NCBI GenBank assembly: GCA_023512835.1
Contig: CM042085.1
Span: forward strand, 43,875,189-43,939,188
DNA: 64,000 nt
Reading direction: 5' to 3'
Source of the DNA: Taxillus chinensis
Lineage: Eukaryota; Streptophyta; Magnoliopsida; Santalales; Loranthaceae
In this document: in pieces, positions 35,933 through 50,608 of the stretch
Layout of the letters: each line of letters begins with the position of its first letter
Position numbering within the stretch: the stretch's first letter is position 1
The notes under the pieces: model-generated
The model's input: the letters and a program-made list of their open reading frames with translations, nothing else
Database searches by the model: none
What the model was told of the DNA's origin: nothing
Made by a program: the position numbers and the translations under genes

Positions 35933-38735
35933 CTAAAACAGATACGAAGGAAGCAGATATATCAAGTATTTTTAAAATGGTGACAGAGCAACTGCGAAGC
36001 GAACATGGTTCGAAATCGGAGGGATGAAATAATATTTAATTTTAAAAAATAAAAATTATTATATTAAAATTATTAAGTGAGTAAAATAAATTATTTGAAT
36101 TATATGACTTTTATCAAATAATAGAGATGCTTCATGTAATTCACTGGTAGCATCTGCCCACTTTTCAATTGCCATGCAAAAGCGTTAGGTCCACCACGCA
36201 ATAGGTGTCTTTGCTTTCGCCTTCATTTGTTAAAAGCACCTAGAGTGTATGGTAGAGTAGAGAACATTTACGACTTGTAAAACAGTTGCTATATAGTTAA
36301 AATAAATATAATAATATATTTTGTATGATTTATAATTTATTATATCAAAATAAAAAAATAATTAAAATAAAATTTTAATGATCATTTAAAAAACTTATAA
36401 TTATTGATCAAATTAGTTTTTATGTCTATAATTATTTTAATCAAATTAGCATAATATGTTTTAGGAAAAATAATTAGAAGAAAAATATAGCAAAAAAATC
36501 ATATTGGCAATAATTTGTGAAAAGACACAGGTGTATTGTTTTTTTATTTTTACAAACACGGTAGAAAAAAACACCCAAAACGGATATTAGGGAAAAAAAC
36601 TTTAGTTGGAACGAAATTAAAAAACATTTAAAATGCACTAATCAATGTAAACGAAGAATTAATAAATGTAATTAAACCTAAAAGTAAAACTAATAAATGT
36701 CGATAGAGGTGTCAGCGAGCATGAACACAGAACAATACAGGGGAAGAAGAAAAATAGAGAAAAAATCTAGAGATATACATGGGTGATGGGTTGTGTAAAG
36801 GTGTCGAGCGTGATGCATGCGTAAGAAGAAAAAAAGAGAGGAGGATGAATCTGGTGATCTTGTCCTATCCTGTAAAAGAAGAATATGAAGAAAAACAATA
36901 AAAAAGAAGTGAAGGAGGAGATCTCATCCAGCGATGTACCTATTCCAGTTGACACCTATCCCATGCAACATACATATCCCGTAAATTTCGAACGAGATCT
37001 CATCCAGGAGAAGATGCACCATTGATATCTCAGCTGACTCGTTGTGTTGCAGCTGAGATCTTACCCGAGATCAACGGGATCCAGAAAAAACACGAGAAGT
37101 TCATACTAGCCCTAGATCTTGTACCGAAAACCTCCAATGGCGTGATGACTCGTCCTTGATAGATCAGATTCATCCAATACTTCGAACAATAACTATGAAT
37201 GCATTTGTTTTAGAACAAACTAGAATTCTAATGTGTATACCTAACAATAAAACTCTACTCTTAGTGCTCATTTGGTGCCTCGCCCCCATGTCGCCGCCTA
37301 ACCCTCGCCACCCAACACCACGTAAATTCTAGTGTGTAGGGCTCCCACGCTCAAGAATAGATTGATTTCTATTTAATCTATAGGGGGATTGGATTGAAAA
37401 TGTTAGGATGGTGCTAAGGTCCAGGCTCGCCTGCATGTCATAATATTGTTTGTTTTAAGCTTATTATATCGGCCCGTAGGATTTTTAAATGAGTTGTGAC
37501 ATTTCTGGGCCTACTTTACCTCATTAACCTTTTTGGTTTTCTCCTCTCTCTTCCATGTGAAATAACTTCCTAACAATCTCTCCGTGTATCACATATTAAA
37601 CCATATCATATAATACACCTATGGAATTGAACTGCCACCACATGAGTCATTATGGAATTTTTCCTTGTAACTCCCATTCAATCCACATTCTGATTGAAAA
37701 TCATACCGATTCAATCACCTGATAATGAAGATTTGTATTTCAATCCAATACCGCCGCACACCACGGGACATGGCGCTTGACCACACTCTACCGAGAAGAC
37801 TTTTGATATCATGAAATACCATTTCGAGAGACAATTAGGCTCTGATATAACTTATTAGGACTAGATCAAAGCGCAGACCCGTCTGCATATCACAATATTA
37901 TCTGCTTTGGGCTCGCCATATCAACTTTAATGATTTATTATCTTTATTGGTCAGGTTACAATTTAGCTTATTCATCTTTTTTCCCCAGTGATGTGTTTTT
38001 TCGTTTGTATATGTTTATATATGCAGTGGGGATAGTTGCTTTTCCCTAGAAGCTTTTAGAGCTTACTATTTGCTAACCTAATCTGTCATGATATTATCAA
38101 CAAGTATAAATACTATTCACTAAAGCCCTATTGATTTGAACAATAATGTTTAAGTGAGTTCATAAATAATGAATTTTTATATAGAGTTGTCATATTTTTA
38201 CTCCGATTTTTAGAAGTTATATTATTTGCTATTGTTATTTATTCTCCAATTTCCAGCTATATGATAGAGTTTGGTTATATTGTTTATATAAAGTCGTGTT
38301 TATTTTATTTTGCTCCTACTTGACAAGTATTATAATTTGTTCATGTTATTTATTTTTGATTTTGATGTATTTTTAGATTCTTGGATAATAATAGAGGTCT
38401 TGAAAGTTATTTTGATATAGAATTAAGATTGTATTACTAATGGTTTTGTTTTGAGACATATTGGATTTATATTATGGTTTGTGAGAGATAAATGTTATGA
38501 GATATTTTGGATATATTAATTATTTTGGACTGTAACATAAATTCTATGCATATATAACACTTTTTTGTGATGTATGTGAATGAAATTAGTGGTGTTATTT
38601 ATATAGTTTGGTTTTTTTGAATGGTAGTTCTTTTGGGTAATGTACATGTATTTTACAAATTGTAGCTGACTGTAAGCATTGAAGATGGCGTATTATATAT
38701 TATTGTAAGTTAAAAAAAGTTACTATGTGATTTTA
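35933..38735. other. AT-rich intergenic sequence with old repeat fragments
   Basis: No supported gene. Short ORFs (for example 36955-36767) lack recognisable domains. Two diverged copies of a repeat occur at about 37400-37520 and 37845-37945; both contain a block like ggctcgcctgcatgtcataatattgt and cagacccgtctgcatatcac, and the phrase around them recurs. They look like an old dispersed repeat. Otherwise I see nothing. Confidence 0.6.
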
Positions 38736-38964
38736 TCATAAGATTTTTTGGTGTGTTAAGATTGTTTGGCTTATGGTATCTCCCAACTTTTCGTTAGACA
38801 AAAAATGTCATGCTATATGATCTTTCATAACACATAATTATAATACATGAAAATATATTACTATATAATCTATCATAACAGAAAATCATAACACATAAAG
38901 TGTTATCATAAGATGAAGGAAAATGTTATAAGCCAAACAAATCTAACATACCAAAAACTTATGA
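38736..38964. mobile_element. MITE-like element with about 40-bp terminal inverted repeats
   Basis: The left end (tcataagattttttggtgtg followed by ttaagattgtttggctta) is matched in reverse complement by the right end (taagccaaacaaatctaac followed by ataccaaaaacttatga). The interior is AT-rich and non-coding; total length is about 229 bp. Size and structure fit a non-autonomous DNA transposon. The superfamily was not determined and no clear target duplication was seen. Confidence 0.7.
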
Positions 38965-41900
38965 ATATTTTCGGTAGCATATTTTATGTCTTACGAAAGA
39001 CCTAGTTTCTTGTAGTGTTCCTCATAAGCTTCATGATAAAAACCAACAATGATTGTTTCCCTCCCCTAAACATGTGGAATTGATAACAAAACTTCTATGC
39101 ATGTTTTCCTAGTTTTATTAGGGTTTTATTTTAATAAAATATCCCATTAAGGTTTTTTTTATTTTTACTCATTTATGTACTTTTATCGGTTTTTAGTGTT
39201 TGTTTTGAATTTTTGAAAGTTTTTTGAATATTTTATAAGTTACTATGTGAACAGTAACATCAATGAAACAAGCAAAAGTCAATGTTAGTAAATAATACCT
39301 TACAACTTCTGGTCAATGAAAGCCAAATGGTGGAATTAGTTATTAAGAGAATCGAGTTAAAAATTTGAAGTTACAACAATATTGGAAACTCCTCATGCTT
39401 TATTTAGTGCTGTAAAAAACTCTTATTGTCAGAAACTTTTGGTCGTGAATTGCTATGAAAAATGAACACTAGCATTAGTTTTTGATACCAATCACAATTT
39501 GTTTATTTACTATTAATATGATAAGGAAAATGGATATTTTAAATAATATTACTTTTTTTCAAATCCTAATTAAATTTTAAAAATTAATATTTCCACATCA
39601 ATTGAACAACCATTTTTTCTATTCTTTTTTCTTTTCACCTTTTTTCTTTTCATCCTTTTTTTTTTTACTTCAAATTTGTTTACCTCTTTTCTACCTTTAC
39701 CAAGCAATGGGTAGAGTTTTATACATGTCATGATTTTTTTTTCATAATTTGTTAACAAATTATTTAAATCTTTTCTTCTAGATTTTTAAATCACTATAAT
39801 ATGTGTGTGTGTTTTTGTTTTTGTGTTTTGGTTTCATGATTTGATTCTTAATTATGAAAACAAAATTTATTTGTTATGAGACATAATGTGTTTTTAAAAA
39901 ATATTTTTTCCTTTAAATTGGATCCCATAAAAATTAGTAGAAAAAACAATAAAATATTATGAGTCCATGTAAAAAAAGTAGAAAAAATAGAAAAAATTCC
40001 ATTTAGGAGTACTGTTAAAATGAGTTTAAATTTAAAAACATATAACAACTAAAAAGTTATTTTTGAAAATAACTACTTTATTCAAATAATTAATTTATTA
40101 AGAAAACATATCTGTTTAGTATGAGTTTTAGTTTTATATTTTATTAAATTTTGTGTTGAATTCTAATGTAAAAATATTTTTTATTTGGTATGAAAAATAA
40201 TATATTTTAAAAAGTTTATGTTTTTTAAAATTAGATCTCATAAAAAATAATGAATAAATATTGTAGGCTCATAATAAAGTATGGAGAAAATAAAAAAAAA
40301 AAAAAAATAATTTTATTTTACTGTCAAAATTAAATTTAAATTTGAAAATAAAGAACATATAAAAAATAGTTTTAAAAAATAACTATGATACTCGCCCTGT
40401 TTTAAAAAGTAAATTATAAAATTAAGTACTTTTAAATTTGTCTTGATACATATTTTTAAAAGGAATCATCAAATTTATTCATACCAAATAATTTTTAAAT
40501 TCTGAATTTTATTCTTAAAAATAAAAAATATTTTTGAAAATAAAAATATGACGGTACCAAACGGGGGGAATGGGTCCCCGAATTGTGAATTATGGAAACA
40601 CCCATGTTACGTCTACGGTGCAGGTTAAGCGACCCCCGATTCGACGCCTCTCGGACGTTAAGTTAGCATTTGTGCGCATGTTAAACGACCAAGCAATTTC
40701 AAATGTCAGCATATGTGCCGCCATGTCATCATATTCATACACGTGGCCGAGCATATCGAATAATGTAGGATCATTTGTCGGTGGCCTTGTCTCTTTTGCA
40801 GCCAGATCGAGATGCGTAAAGCACACGCGCCAAAACACAAACAAAAGCTTGAATCGAGGGGCCTGTGGGCTACGGCTGGAGGGTGTGGTATGGTATGTGG
40901 ACCACGTATGCAAGATGATGACGTTGATGATGCACTCGATGACGCTATTATCGTATGTGTTTTTTTTTTCAATAAAAACAAGGCTTTCTTCCAGAACACT
41001 GCGCGCCCCACATTCATGGTCAATGATCATCGGCTTTTACAGACATCATTGGTGTCGTCATCATATGTTGGTTTGTAACTTTTTATATTTTATTTTCCTC
41101 ATTTTTCTATTTAGGCAACGCCGACGCGGCTGATGATGCCCGCAGGCCATACTGACAACTACTAAGTCATGGCTTTTTTTAAACAGTAGTCTTTCCATGC
41201 CCAACAATTAATGTTACAAAACCGTCTTCAACGGCTGAAATATCGGTTACGTTTTCCAAATTCAATGCTAATTTTAGTTATTGGACTGAGTTATATTATA
41301 GCGATGCATTTTTTTTTTATTAAATGGAGGTACATATATATTAGTTGGGAATGAAGATCAAATATTTGCAGTAAAATAAAAACAGATATAAATGATTTAT
41401 TTAAAGATCAATATTCAATTTATCTTCTTTCCCATACACATTTGAACATTACTTGTTTAGCTTAACAATCGCGAATTATATAGCATACGCACGCTGAGTA
41501 GTTTGTAATGGACTTAACAAATTATATGGGTTTTAAAAGTTCACAATAAATTTGAAAATGTGATATAATTCAAATTTTCATACATTGTAAGAAAAAAAAA
41601 TGGAGTGGAGATATATAATGGTTAGGCTCTTAAACTTTTACAAATCTTGATATGTATTTTCTTTTTCTTGCATTGCATTAGCATTTTCATACATTTTCAT
41701 ATATATGTAAAAAGGATACGAGCCTTGCTAACTAGGTCATCCTCGTCTCTAATGGCAACCTCATCTTCAACCATAGCTCAACCATAGCAACAACCACACT
41801 GGCCTCAACCTGCACTCCAATAATTACCACATGTTGGTTGGGGTTGGCGTGCTCAAGGTATTCAACTTAGAGGGGCCGGAGAGAAGCCATCATTTTTAGC

Positions 41901-42925
41901 AACACCGCGTATATGTTCAAGGTTCAATTTTTTTTAAAAATATTTCTGTCGGTGGACGGTTAAAACAAGGGTAGTTTCCTATTCCTTAAAATTTGAACAC
42001 ATAAAATTTTTAATAGAATTATGAAGAGGGCGATGAAGATGGAAATATATGTTAAAATTAATCATGGGGGAGCCAAGGAATTAACATCGTGATGAAAAAG
42101 GGCAGGAAAGATTGAGATGGAGCTTCAATAAAAATACAAAGTCATTATAGGTAAACTAAAACAAACATGATCCATGGCATCACTTTCGACAGTGAAGATG
42201 GTATTTTTGTTATTATGAAGACTTAGGCTAAGGAATATTTTGTAACTTTATTTTGTTACTGGTAAAAAAAAATCTACAGAGAAATAAATATTTAACTGGT
42301 TACTGGTTTAATTTATAAGAAAACATTCTTTTCAACAAACAGAGAGAGAATATGGACATTTTTGTTTTGTTCATTTTTTATTTTTTATTTGGTTTTGATG
42401 CCCTGTATTTCTCATTTTGCTGACATTATTTGACATAACTGTATCATCCAAGTCACAGCAAACCCATTGTTCCCAAACGCAACCCTGATCACTATATCTT
42501 GTCATTTAATTTGCTCGATCGTTTTGAGTACATATGGTGGAAGTGCCATTATAACGTTTGAGATGTATTACAGGACTAGGGACTTCAAAGAAAATTTCAA
42601 ACCTTCAGAGGCAGGAAGTCAGATGCATGTACCTTTTCTTTTGGCAAAAGCAAAAAGAAAATTTCACTTTCTAATGAAAAAACAAACAAACAAACAAACA
42701 TACAAGGAAAGGAAGAAGTGGTAATTAACCACAACAAGGGAAAAAGAAAAAAAGAAGGAGAAATGGTTAAGGATTAGACCATGGACTCACGATTGATCGT
42801 TCATCTCCAAAGACAACAAACAAGAGAAAAACAAAAAAGAAAAACAGAGAAATCTACATTTTATAGGTCAAGATCTGGATTAGAGGCGGCCGGGTTGGTT
42901 AAGGTCGGAAGCTAGCGTTCAGATT
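38965..42925. other. AT-rich intergenic sequence with a GC-richer ORF-bearing island
   Basis: Mostly AT-rich with homopolymer tracts. At about 40550-41150 the composition becomes GC-richer. A 187-aa plus frame (40570-41133) and a 146-aa minus frame (41030-40590) overlap there, and neither matches a family I recognise. The left edge of the island (gacggtaccaaacgggg) resembles the end of a dispersed plant repeat. Positions 41150-42925 show no supported gene; the last few hundred bases are the presumed downstream region of the glutaredoxin gene. Confidence 0.5.
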
Positions 42926-43372
42926 TCAGAGCCAGAGAGCTCCGGCTTCTTTCAGGATAGGCACCAGCTCGCCGGAGATATGAGTGGACATCACCTTATC
43001 CAGCCCTCCGAAAAGCTTTCCTCCGACGAAAACCGCCGGAAACTGCAGCGGACCTTCGCCGCCACCGGGCACCGCCTCCAGCTCCCTAACGATGGTGGCC
43101 TCCTCGTCTTCGTCCACCTCGTACACCGTCGGGTTCACCCCCTGCCCCTGGAACAGAAGCTTCACCACGTGGCACATGCAGCACCCCCGCTTCCCGAACA
43201 CTATCAGCGCGTTCTCCGATACCATGCCGCCGGCGCTCCTCCGCCCGTTCAGGAGTGCGCTACCTGCAGCGTCACCGGAGACCGGAATCCCACCCCCCGC
43301 AGGCTCAACCGTCGATCTTCCGACGGCGCCGCCGTCGGCCATCCAATTGCGCCGTGGGATTGCTCGTTGCAT
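42926..43372 (-). CDS. CC-type (ROXY-class) glutaredoxin
   Basis: A single-exon ORF of 148 aa. Residues 51-148 form the glutaredoxin fold. The active site is CCMC at 64-67, the signature of the plant-specific CC-type class. FPAVFVGG (111-118) carries the cis-Pro, and the GG of the glutathione-binding loop follows (122-123). The C-terminus is ALWL (145-148), the motif by which CC-type glutaredoxins contact TGA bZIP factors and act in floral development, jasmonate/salicylate and stress responses. The start MQRAIPRRNWM fits the usual MQ.A.P...W opening of ROXY proteins, supporting the first Met. The Gly/Ser/Ala-rich segment at 12-50 is a variable linker. GC content is much higher than in the flanks. 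Closest in character to GRXC9/ROXY18-19 types, but the exact orthologue is not certain. Confidence 0.93.
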   Translation of the reverse strand: MQRAIPRRNWMADGGAVGRSTVEPAGGGIPVSGDAAGSALLNGRRSAGGMVSENALIVFGKRGCCMCHVVKLLFQGQGVNPTVYEVDEDEEATIVRELEAVPGGGEGPLQFPAVFVGGKLFGGLDKVMSTHISGELVPILKEAGALWL

Positions 43373-43450
43373 CGCGCAAAGACAGAGGGACGAGGTTTCT
43401 TAAAGAGAGGGGGGAGGTAGAGTAGAGAAGGGTGGGATTAATTTGGGGGG

Positions 43451-43518
43451 GTTTAAAAGGGTGACGAAGTTCCTGAGTTGCGCATTCCTATACGTCACAG
43501 TTGCTGTTGATGACGTAA
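43451..43518 (-). promoter_or_regulatory. Glutaredoxin promoter: TATA-like box and TGACG (as-1-type) elements
   Basis: Upstream of the glutaredoxin ATG (43372) lie a TATA-like ttttaaac on the minus strand (43451-43458), and TGACG motifs at 43462-43466, 43493-43497 (as cgtca) and 43511-43518 (TGACGTAA). The last two form an inverted pair about 14 bp apart. TGACG is the core recognised by TGA bZIP factors, the partners of ALWL-ending CC-type glutaredoxins, so a feedback arrangement is plausible. The motifs are seen; binding is inferred. Confidence 0.55.
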
Positions 43519-43529
43519 TCGGATCATCC

Positions 43530-44761
43530 CGACACGCGGCCTCAGATTAGTGGCTCTAACAAATTCGTTGAGGATCTATTCAGCTAATCATAGTCATCAG
43601 ATTTGACATTAGAGCAAAATACCCAATTAAGCATTTTAGTGGACAGAGACAGCCACAGGCCCACCACAGAGGGACATAAAAAAATAAAAATAATTGAAAA
43701 CCTTGATGTTGTGACTTGTGTGTATTGCGTGTTAATATTCAAATGTATTTGAAATTTGGGCACGATTTAATTACGGAGACTTGTACCCAATTAACTCTTT
43801 CAGAATTTATATTCGGTTTTTTAAGATTTTAAAGTTTCATGTTAAATTTTAAAATTTTAAAATCACTTATGTTTATTATAAAAAAAATATATGTTTGATT
43901 AAAAATTGAATTTCATACAAATTTTTAAAAATAAAATAAGTAGATTAAAAGTAAAAAATAAAAATATTTAAATTCCCCGTTAAAATTAAATTCAAATTTT
44001 AGATAAAATAAAAATAATTATTAAAAACAATTAGAGGACTCACGTATTTTAAAAACGTAATTATAACTTGATTATATTATAATGTTATCAAATTCATATT
44101 TTAGGTTTCACAGATTCCAATTAGATTTTGAGATATTTTGAGTTGTTCCTTATCGATCTCTTGTGCATTGAAAGATATACTTGGTATGTAAAATAACAAA
44201 TGTTAGCCGAAAATAATGTTCCAACATATTTGAATAGTGTCATGGTTGATTAGATATATTTAATAATTAATAATTTAAATTAGTAATAAAAAATAATTTT
44301 ATAAATTCTTCAAAGGCGGTTCATTGAATGTTCACGTTAAACCCAACCCAAAACGGAAACTATCGGGTTTGAATTAATTTTAGATTTTTAGTTTTAGTTT
44401 GAGCAGCTCTCGACCATTTTTTTTATTTCCCATTAAAATCCCTATCTATCATTTTACTATTAAAATAATTAATCAGTTAAGGTTTTAAAAAATGGGAATT
44501 CCAATATTGGGCCTTAAAATATCTATTACCACATGTTGATGTTGATATCCTTAAAACTACGGTTAAGTGGTATTATTTAGTTTAAAAAAGAAACACTCAA
44601 AACTGGTAGTTTTAGTGGTCGGACATGTCGACATGATAAAACTTGTCTATTATTTAACTGAAAAATATATTTCCATCCAAATTATTCTGGATGGACCTGG
44701 TCGCCAACGGATTCCCGCTAAATTAACCACAGCTGCGAGGAAACATATTTCTCCGAGGAGG
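43530..44761. other. AT-rich intergenic sequence
   Basis: No supported gene. The part next to 43530 is the distal promoter region of the glutaredoxin. The remainder is AT-rich with short spurious ORFs, such as one at 44567-44785 that runs into the (TA)n tract. Confidence 0.6.
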
Positions 44762-44784
44762 ATATATATATATATATATATATA
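44762..44784. repeat. (TA)n microsatellite
   Basis: Uninterrupted alternating AT/TA of about 23 bp. Confidence 0.9.
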
Positions 44785-44819
44785 AAATTTTACATGAGAA
44801 TTTTACTTGAGAACGTGAG

Positions 44820-45023
44820 GAGGATGTGATGTTAATTTTTTATTATGAAAATTTTAATTTGAATCGTTAGTTTTTATAACTAATAGTTTAAATTAAACTG
44901 TTATTTAACTGTAATTTTATTAATATAATACAATTAAATGAAAATCTAATTTAATTCATTCAATTTTAATTTAACGATTCAAATTAAAAAATTTCATAAT
45001 AAGATGTTGGCATCACATCCTCT
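44820..45023. mobile_element. MITE with about 50-bp terminal inverted repeats
   Basis: Left arm starts gaggatgtgatgttaa and ends aatttgaatcgtta. The right arm is its reverse complement with few mismatches (ttaacgattcaaatt...gcatcacatcctc). Total 204 bp, AT-rich, non-coding. The two arms make up about half the element, so it would fold into a long hairpin. Superfamily not determined. Confidence 0.82.
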
Positions 45024-46462
45024 ATATAACATCTCTCTCTATATATCACGAGAGAAGCCTATGCAAAAGCTATTATCCTTTTAAAACATTTATTATAAGG
45101 ATCATCATAGGGTGGGTTTAAAAACGATCATTCCTATTCAGACACTGTCCCATTTAATCAGAACTCATAACTCATTCCAAACCCATGATGGGTTAAATAA
45201 AACATCCTAAACCTATGAAGAGTCAATAAAACAAAATAATACACTCGTTTAATATACCATTGCGATTTGTAATACATATCCAGTATAATATACCATTGCG
45301 ATTTGTAATACATATCCAGTATAATTTGATTAGGCAATAAAACAAAATAATACACACAGATCATAAATCAAGACATATATACTTGCAAATCGTTCTAAAA
45401 CAATTTGAAGAGTATATATGTCATTCCTTGCAAACGCTCTGTTTATTTTTTTTATTAATTTGAAGAGTCTATTTAATAAAAATACATTAGAAAAATAATT
45501 TTCAAGTTCTTTATTGTGATTAAAATGTTACCAGAATAAATAATAAATTTAAATATAAACTAACACTATTGACTTTTATTTATTAAAATATTATATTTTA
45601 TTTTGTTACATTTATTTTTTGATTTAATAAATAAATAAATATTTACAAAAATTATTTGATAAATGGTTAAAATAGATATACTCAAAAGTATACTTTAAAA
45701 AGTAAATTATTAAAATAAAAAAATACTTATTTTACAGTTTGCTTGATACCTATGAAAATTGGGAATCCTATAGAAAATGTATTGAAAAATTATTTTCCTT
45801 TGCATGGTTGACATGAAAACAACACAATAAAGCATTGATTTTGTATTGAATTTTGTGAAATATTTTCACATCCAATTGGATGTGAATTGATGTGAAAAAC
45901 AAACAGTAACATTAGTTTTTGAAATTGGCATCAACTTTTTTTAGCTATTAATAATGTGAAAATGATAAAATTGATATTTTAATTAATATTTCTTTTTTTT
46001 CCTAATTTGAATTAAATTTAAAAATTATTATTTTTATATCTAATATAATACTATTTATTTTTAATATGTATTTATTACATAAATTTATAATAAATTTTAA
46101 AGTTTAGTAACATAAATTTATTGTAAAAGGTAATCGGATAGAATTTTAAAGGATATTGAAATAAAATTAACATAAATGTTAATATTAGCCATTAACTTTA
46201 AATTAAAATTATATTATAAAAGAGATTAAATGTAATTTTACCGTTTAAAAAAAGACCGTTTAATTCTATAAAACCTGGCCAGATTATTCGGGTCATAAAA
46301 AATCAGCCGGGTCATTCGAATATCTTTATTTTTTTTTGCATAAATGATGCAATTAGAAAATCAAACTGGTTAAATATCCGAGTCATTAATTTACCGGTAT
46401 AGTCAGCCAAACTGATCTGATTCTAATAGCTATGATAAAACATGATTTTTTGTTTATTTCTA

Positions 46463-46464
<2 letters not shown>
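45024..46464. other. AT-rich intergenic sequence
   Basis: No supported gene. It contains a tandem duplication at 45251-45322 (listed separately) and diffuse AT-rich sequence. Confidence 0.6.
45251..45322. repeat. Perfect tandem duplication, 2 x 36 bp
   Basis: A 36-bp unit (starts aatataccattgcgatttgt) occurs twice back to back with no mismatches, at 45251-45286 and 45287-45322. It generates a short spurious repetitive ORF on the minus strand. Confidence 0.92.

Positions 46465-46521
<57 letters not shown>
46465..46521. repeat. (TA)n microsatellite
   Basis: About 57 bp of TA dinucleotides with one interruption near 46497-46500. Confidence 0.9.
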
Positions 46522-46647
46522 GGCAAGCTTGTTAAAGCGTGTAAAATCAATATCTGTTAAATCTTATTGAATTTGATCTAAAGGTTGTAATTAAAAGAAC
46601 ATAATCCAAAAATACCCTTGTCAACCTAATTCACCTAATTTCACAAA

Positions 46648-49388
<2,741 letters not shown>

Positions 49389-50603
49389 TGATATGATTAA
49401 TTTGAGAAAGAGGGAAGAAGAAGAATTAGGAGGAAGGATAATCTATCAAATAATTTCCATGCCTTCATTCTTTACGGTTGCTATATAAATAGGCTTGTTT
49501 ACGACCATTCCACAAGAAAATAACAAAGAGATAAGTCATCAATTATTCAAATAGCAACGGAATAGCAAAGAGATAAACCCTAAATTATTCAAATTAATAT
49601 CAACTAAGCAAAGATAATTATGCACATATCATTCCCTCCCACTCAAAATATCCTTGTCCTCAAGGATAAAATTACCCTCCATATGTCGATCCTCCATAGC
49701 ATAATGGTGCCGCTGAACAGAACAGGTGGAGGTGCAGCTGGAGGCCGATGCTTAGCGACATAAATTGACACTAGTGAAGGTACATGTGCCCCAGCACTAC
49801 AGTGACGGTGAATTACAATGAGGTCGACTAGGCTATTGCAGTGGATGACTGAGGCTGGGTGTTGGCAGCCTGAAGTGACAATCTTTTTTTGGGGTGGTTA
49901 CAGTTATGGTTGGAATGCTAGAACGAGCTTGATAGTGTGCGTCTTGGGAGATGACGCCGATGGTAAGAGAGAGCATGGTGTGCGTGCTCCTTCAACTATC
50001 GTAGATAGTAGAACACGGATCAACGTTCTGATAATCGGGGCCAAAAAGCGGCAAAATTATCATTGGAGGCTTTAGTAGGGCAACTTCATCTACCGGCTGT
50101 GCAAAATCCATATATAGCTTTGGAAAAGAATCGAGGAGGAAATGGGGTTCATGATTGGCAAGGGTGTAGGATGTTTGGACTGAGAAAGGGTTATGAGAGT
50201 TTTCTCCAGGGGCACAGGGATTGACATTCATCTGTAGTTCGGTGAGCATGGCTTGTAAGGTAACATGAATTTTGTTGATTTTGGATTGGTGACAAGCCAA
50301 TATTTCATAAACTTCGTTACGAAGTCCAGCATTTGTTTCCATGAAATCGGCTTTGATACCAAATGATAGAGATAATTTTAGAGAGGAAGAACAATAACAA
50401 AGAAACCAGAGGAGAGTAGGAAGATATTTGCATTAATTTCTCATATCTTTATTCCCTTGGAATTAATGCCTATATAGGCTACATTTACCCACAAGAAGAT
50501 AAATATAATTTATTATAATAATATTTAATACTTATTCAAATAAAGATAATCATAAACTTATTCTTATAATCATAAACTTATAAAATTAATTATGCACATA
50601 TCA
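49389..50603 (-). mobile_element. Compact non-autonomous LTR retrotransposon with gag fragment
   Basis: 1215 bp with TGAT...ATCA-type termini. LTR-like ends lie at 49389-49631 and 50364-50603 (about 240 bp; both end ...aattatgcacatatca). A perfect 5-bp target duplication, gctta, flanks it (49384-49388 and 50604-50608). On the minus strand an initiator-Met-type primer site, TGGTATCAAAGC, follows the right LTR, and a 116-aa frame (50342-49992) starts at once, resembling a gypsy Gag N-terminus (LQAMLTELQ heptads). A polypurine tract (gagtgggagggaa) and the tgaggacaag motif sit just before the left LTR. No pol is present, so it is an internal-deletion derivative that would depend on another element's enzymes. 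The two LTRs are clearly diverged, so the insertion is not recent. Confidence 0.85.
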
Positions 50604-50608
50604 GCTTA

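Noticed and set aside
42980..43420. Two plus-strand ORFs of 139-146 aa over the glutaredoxin
   Set aside because: They are antisense shadows of the GC-rich glutaredoxin frame, which has the full motif set.
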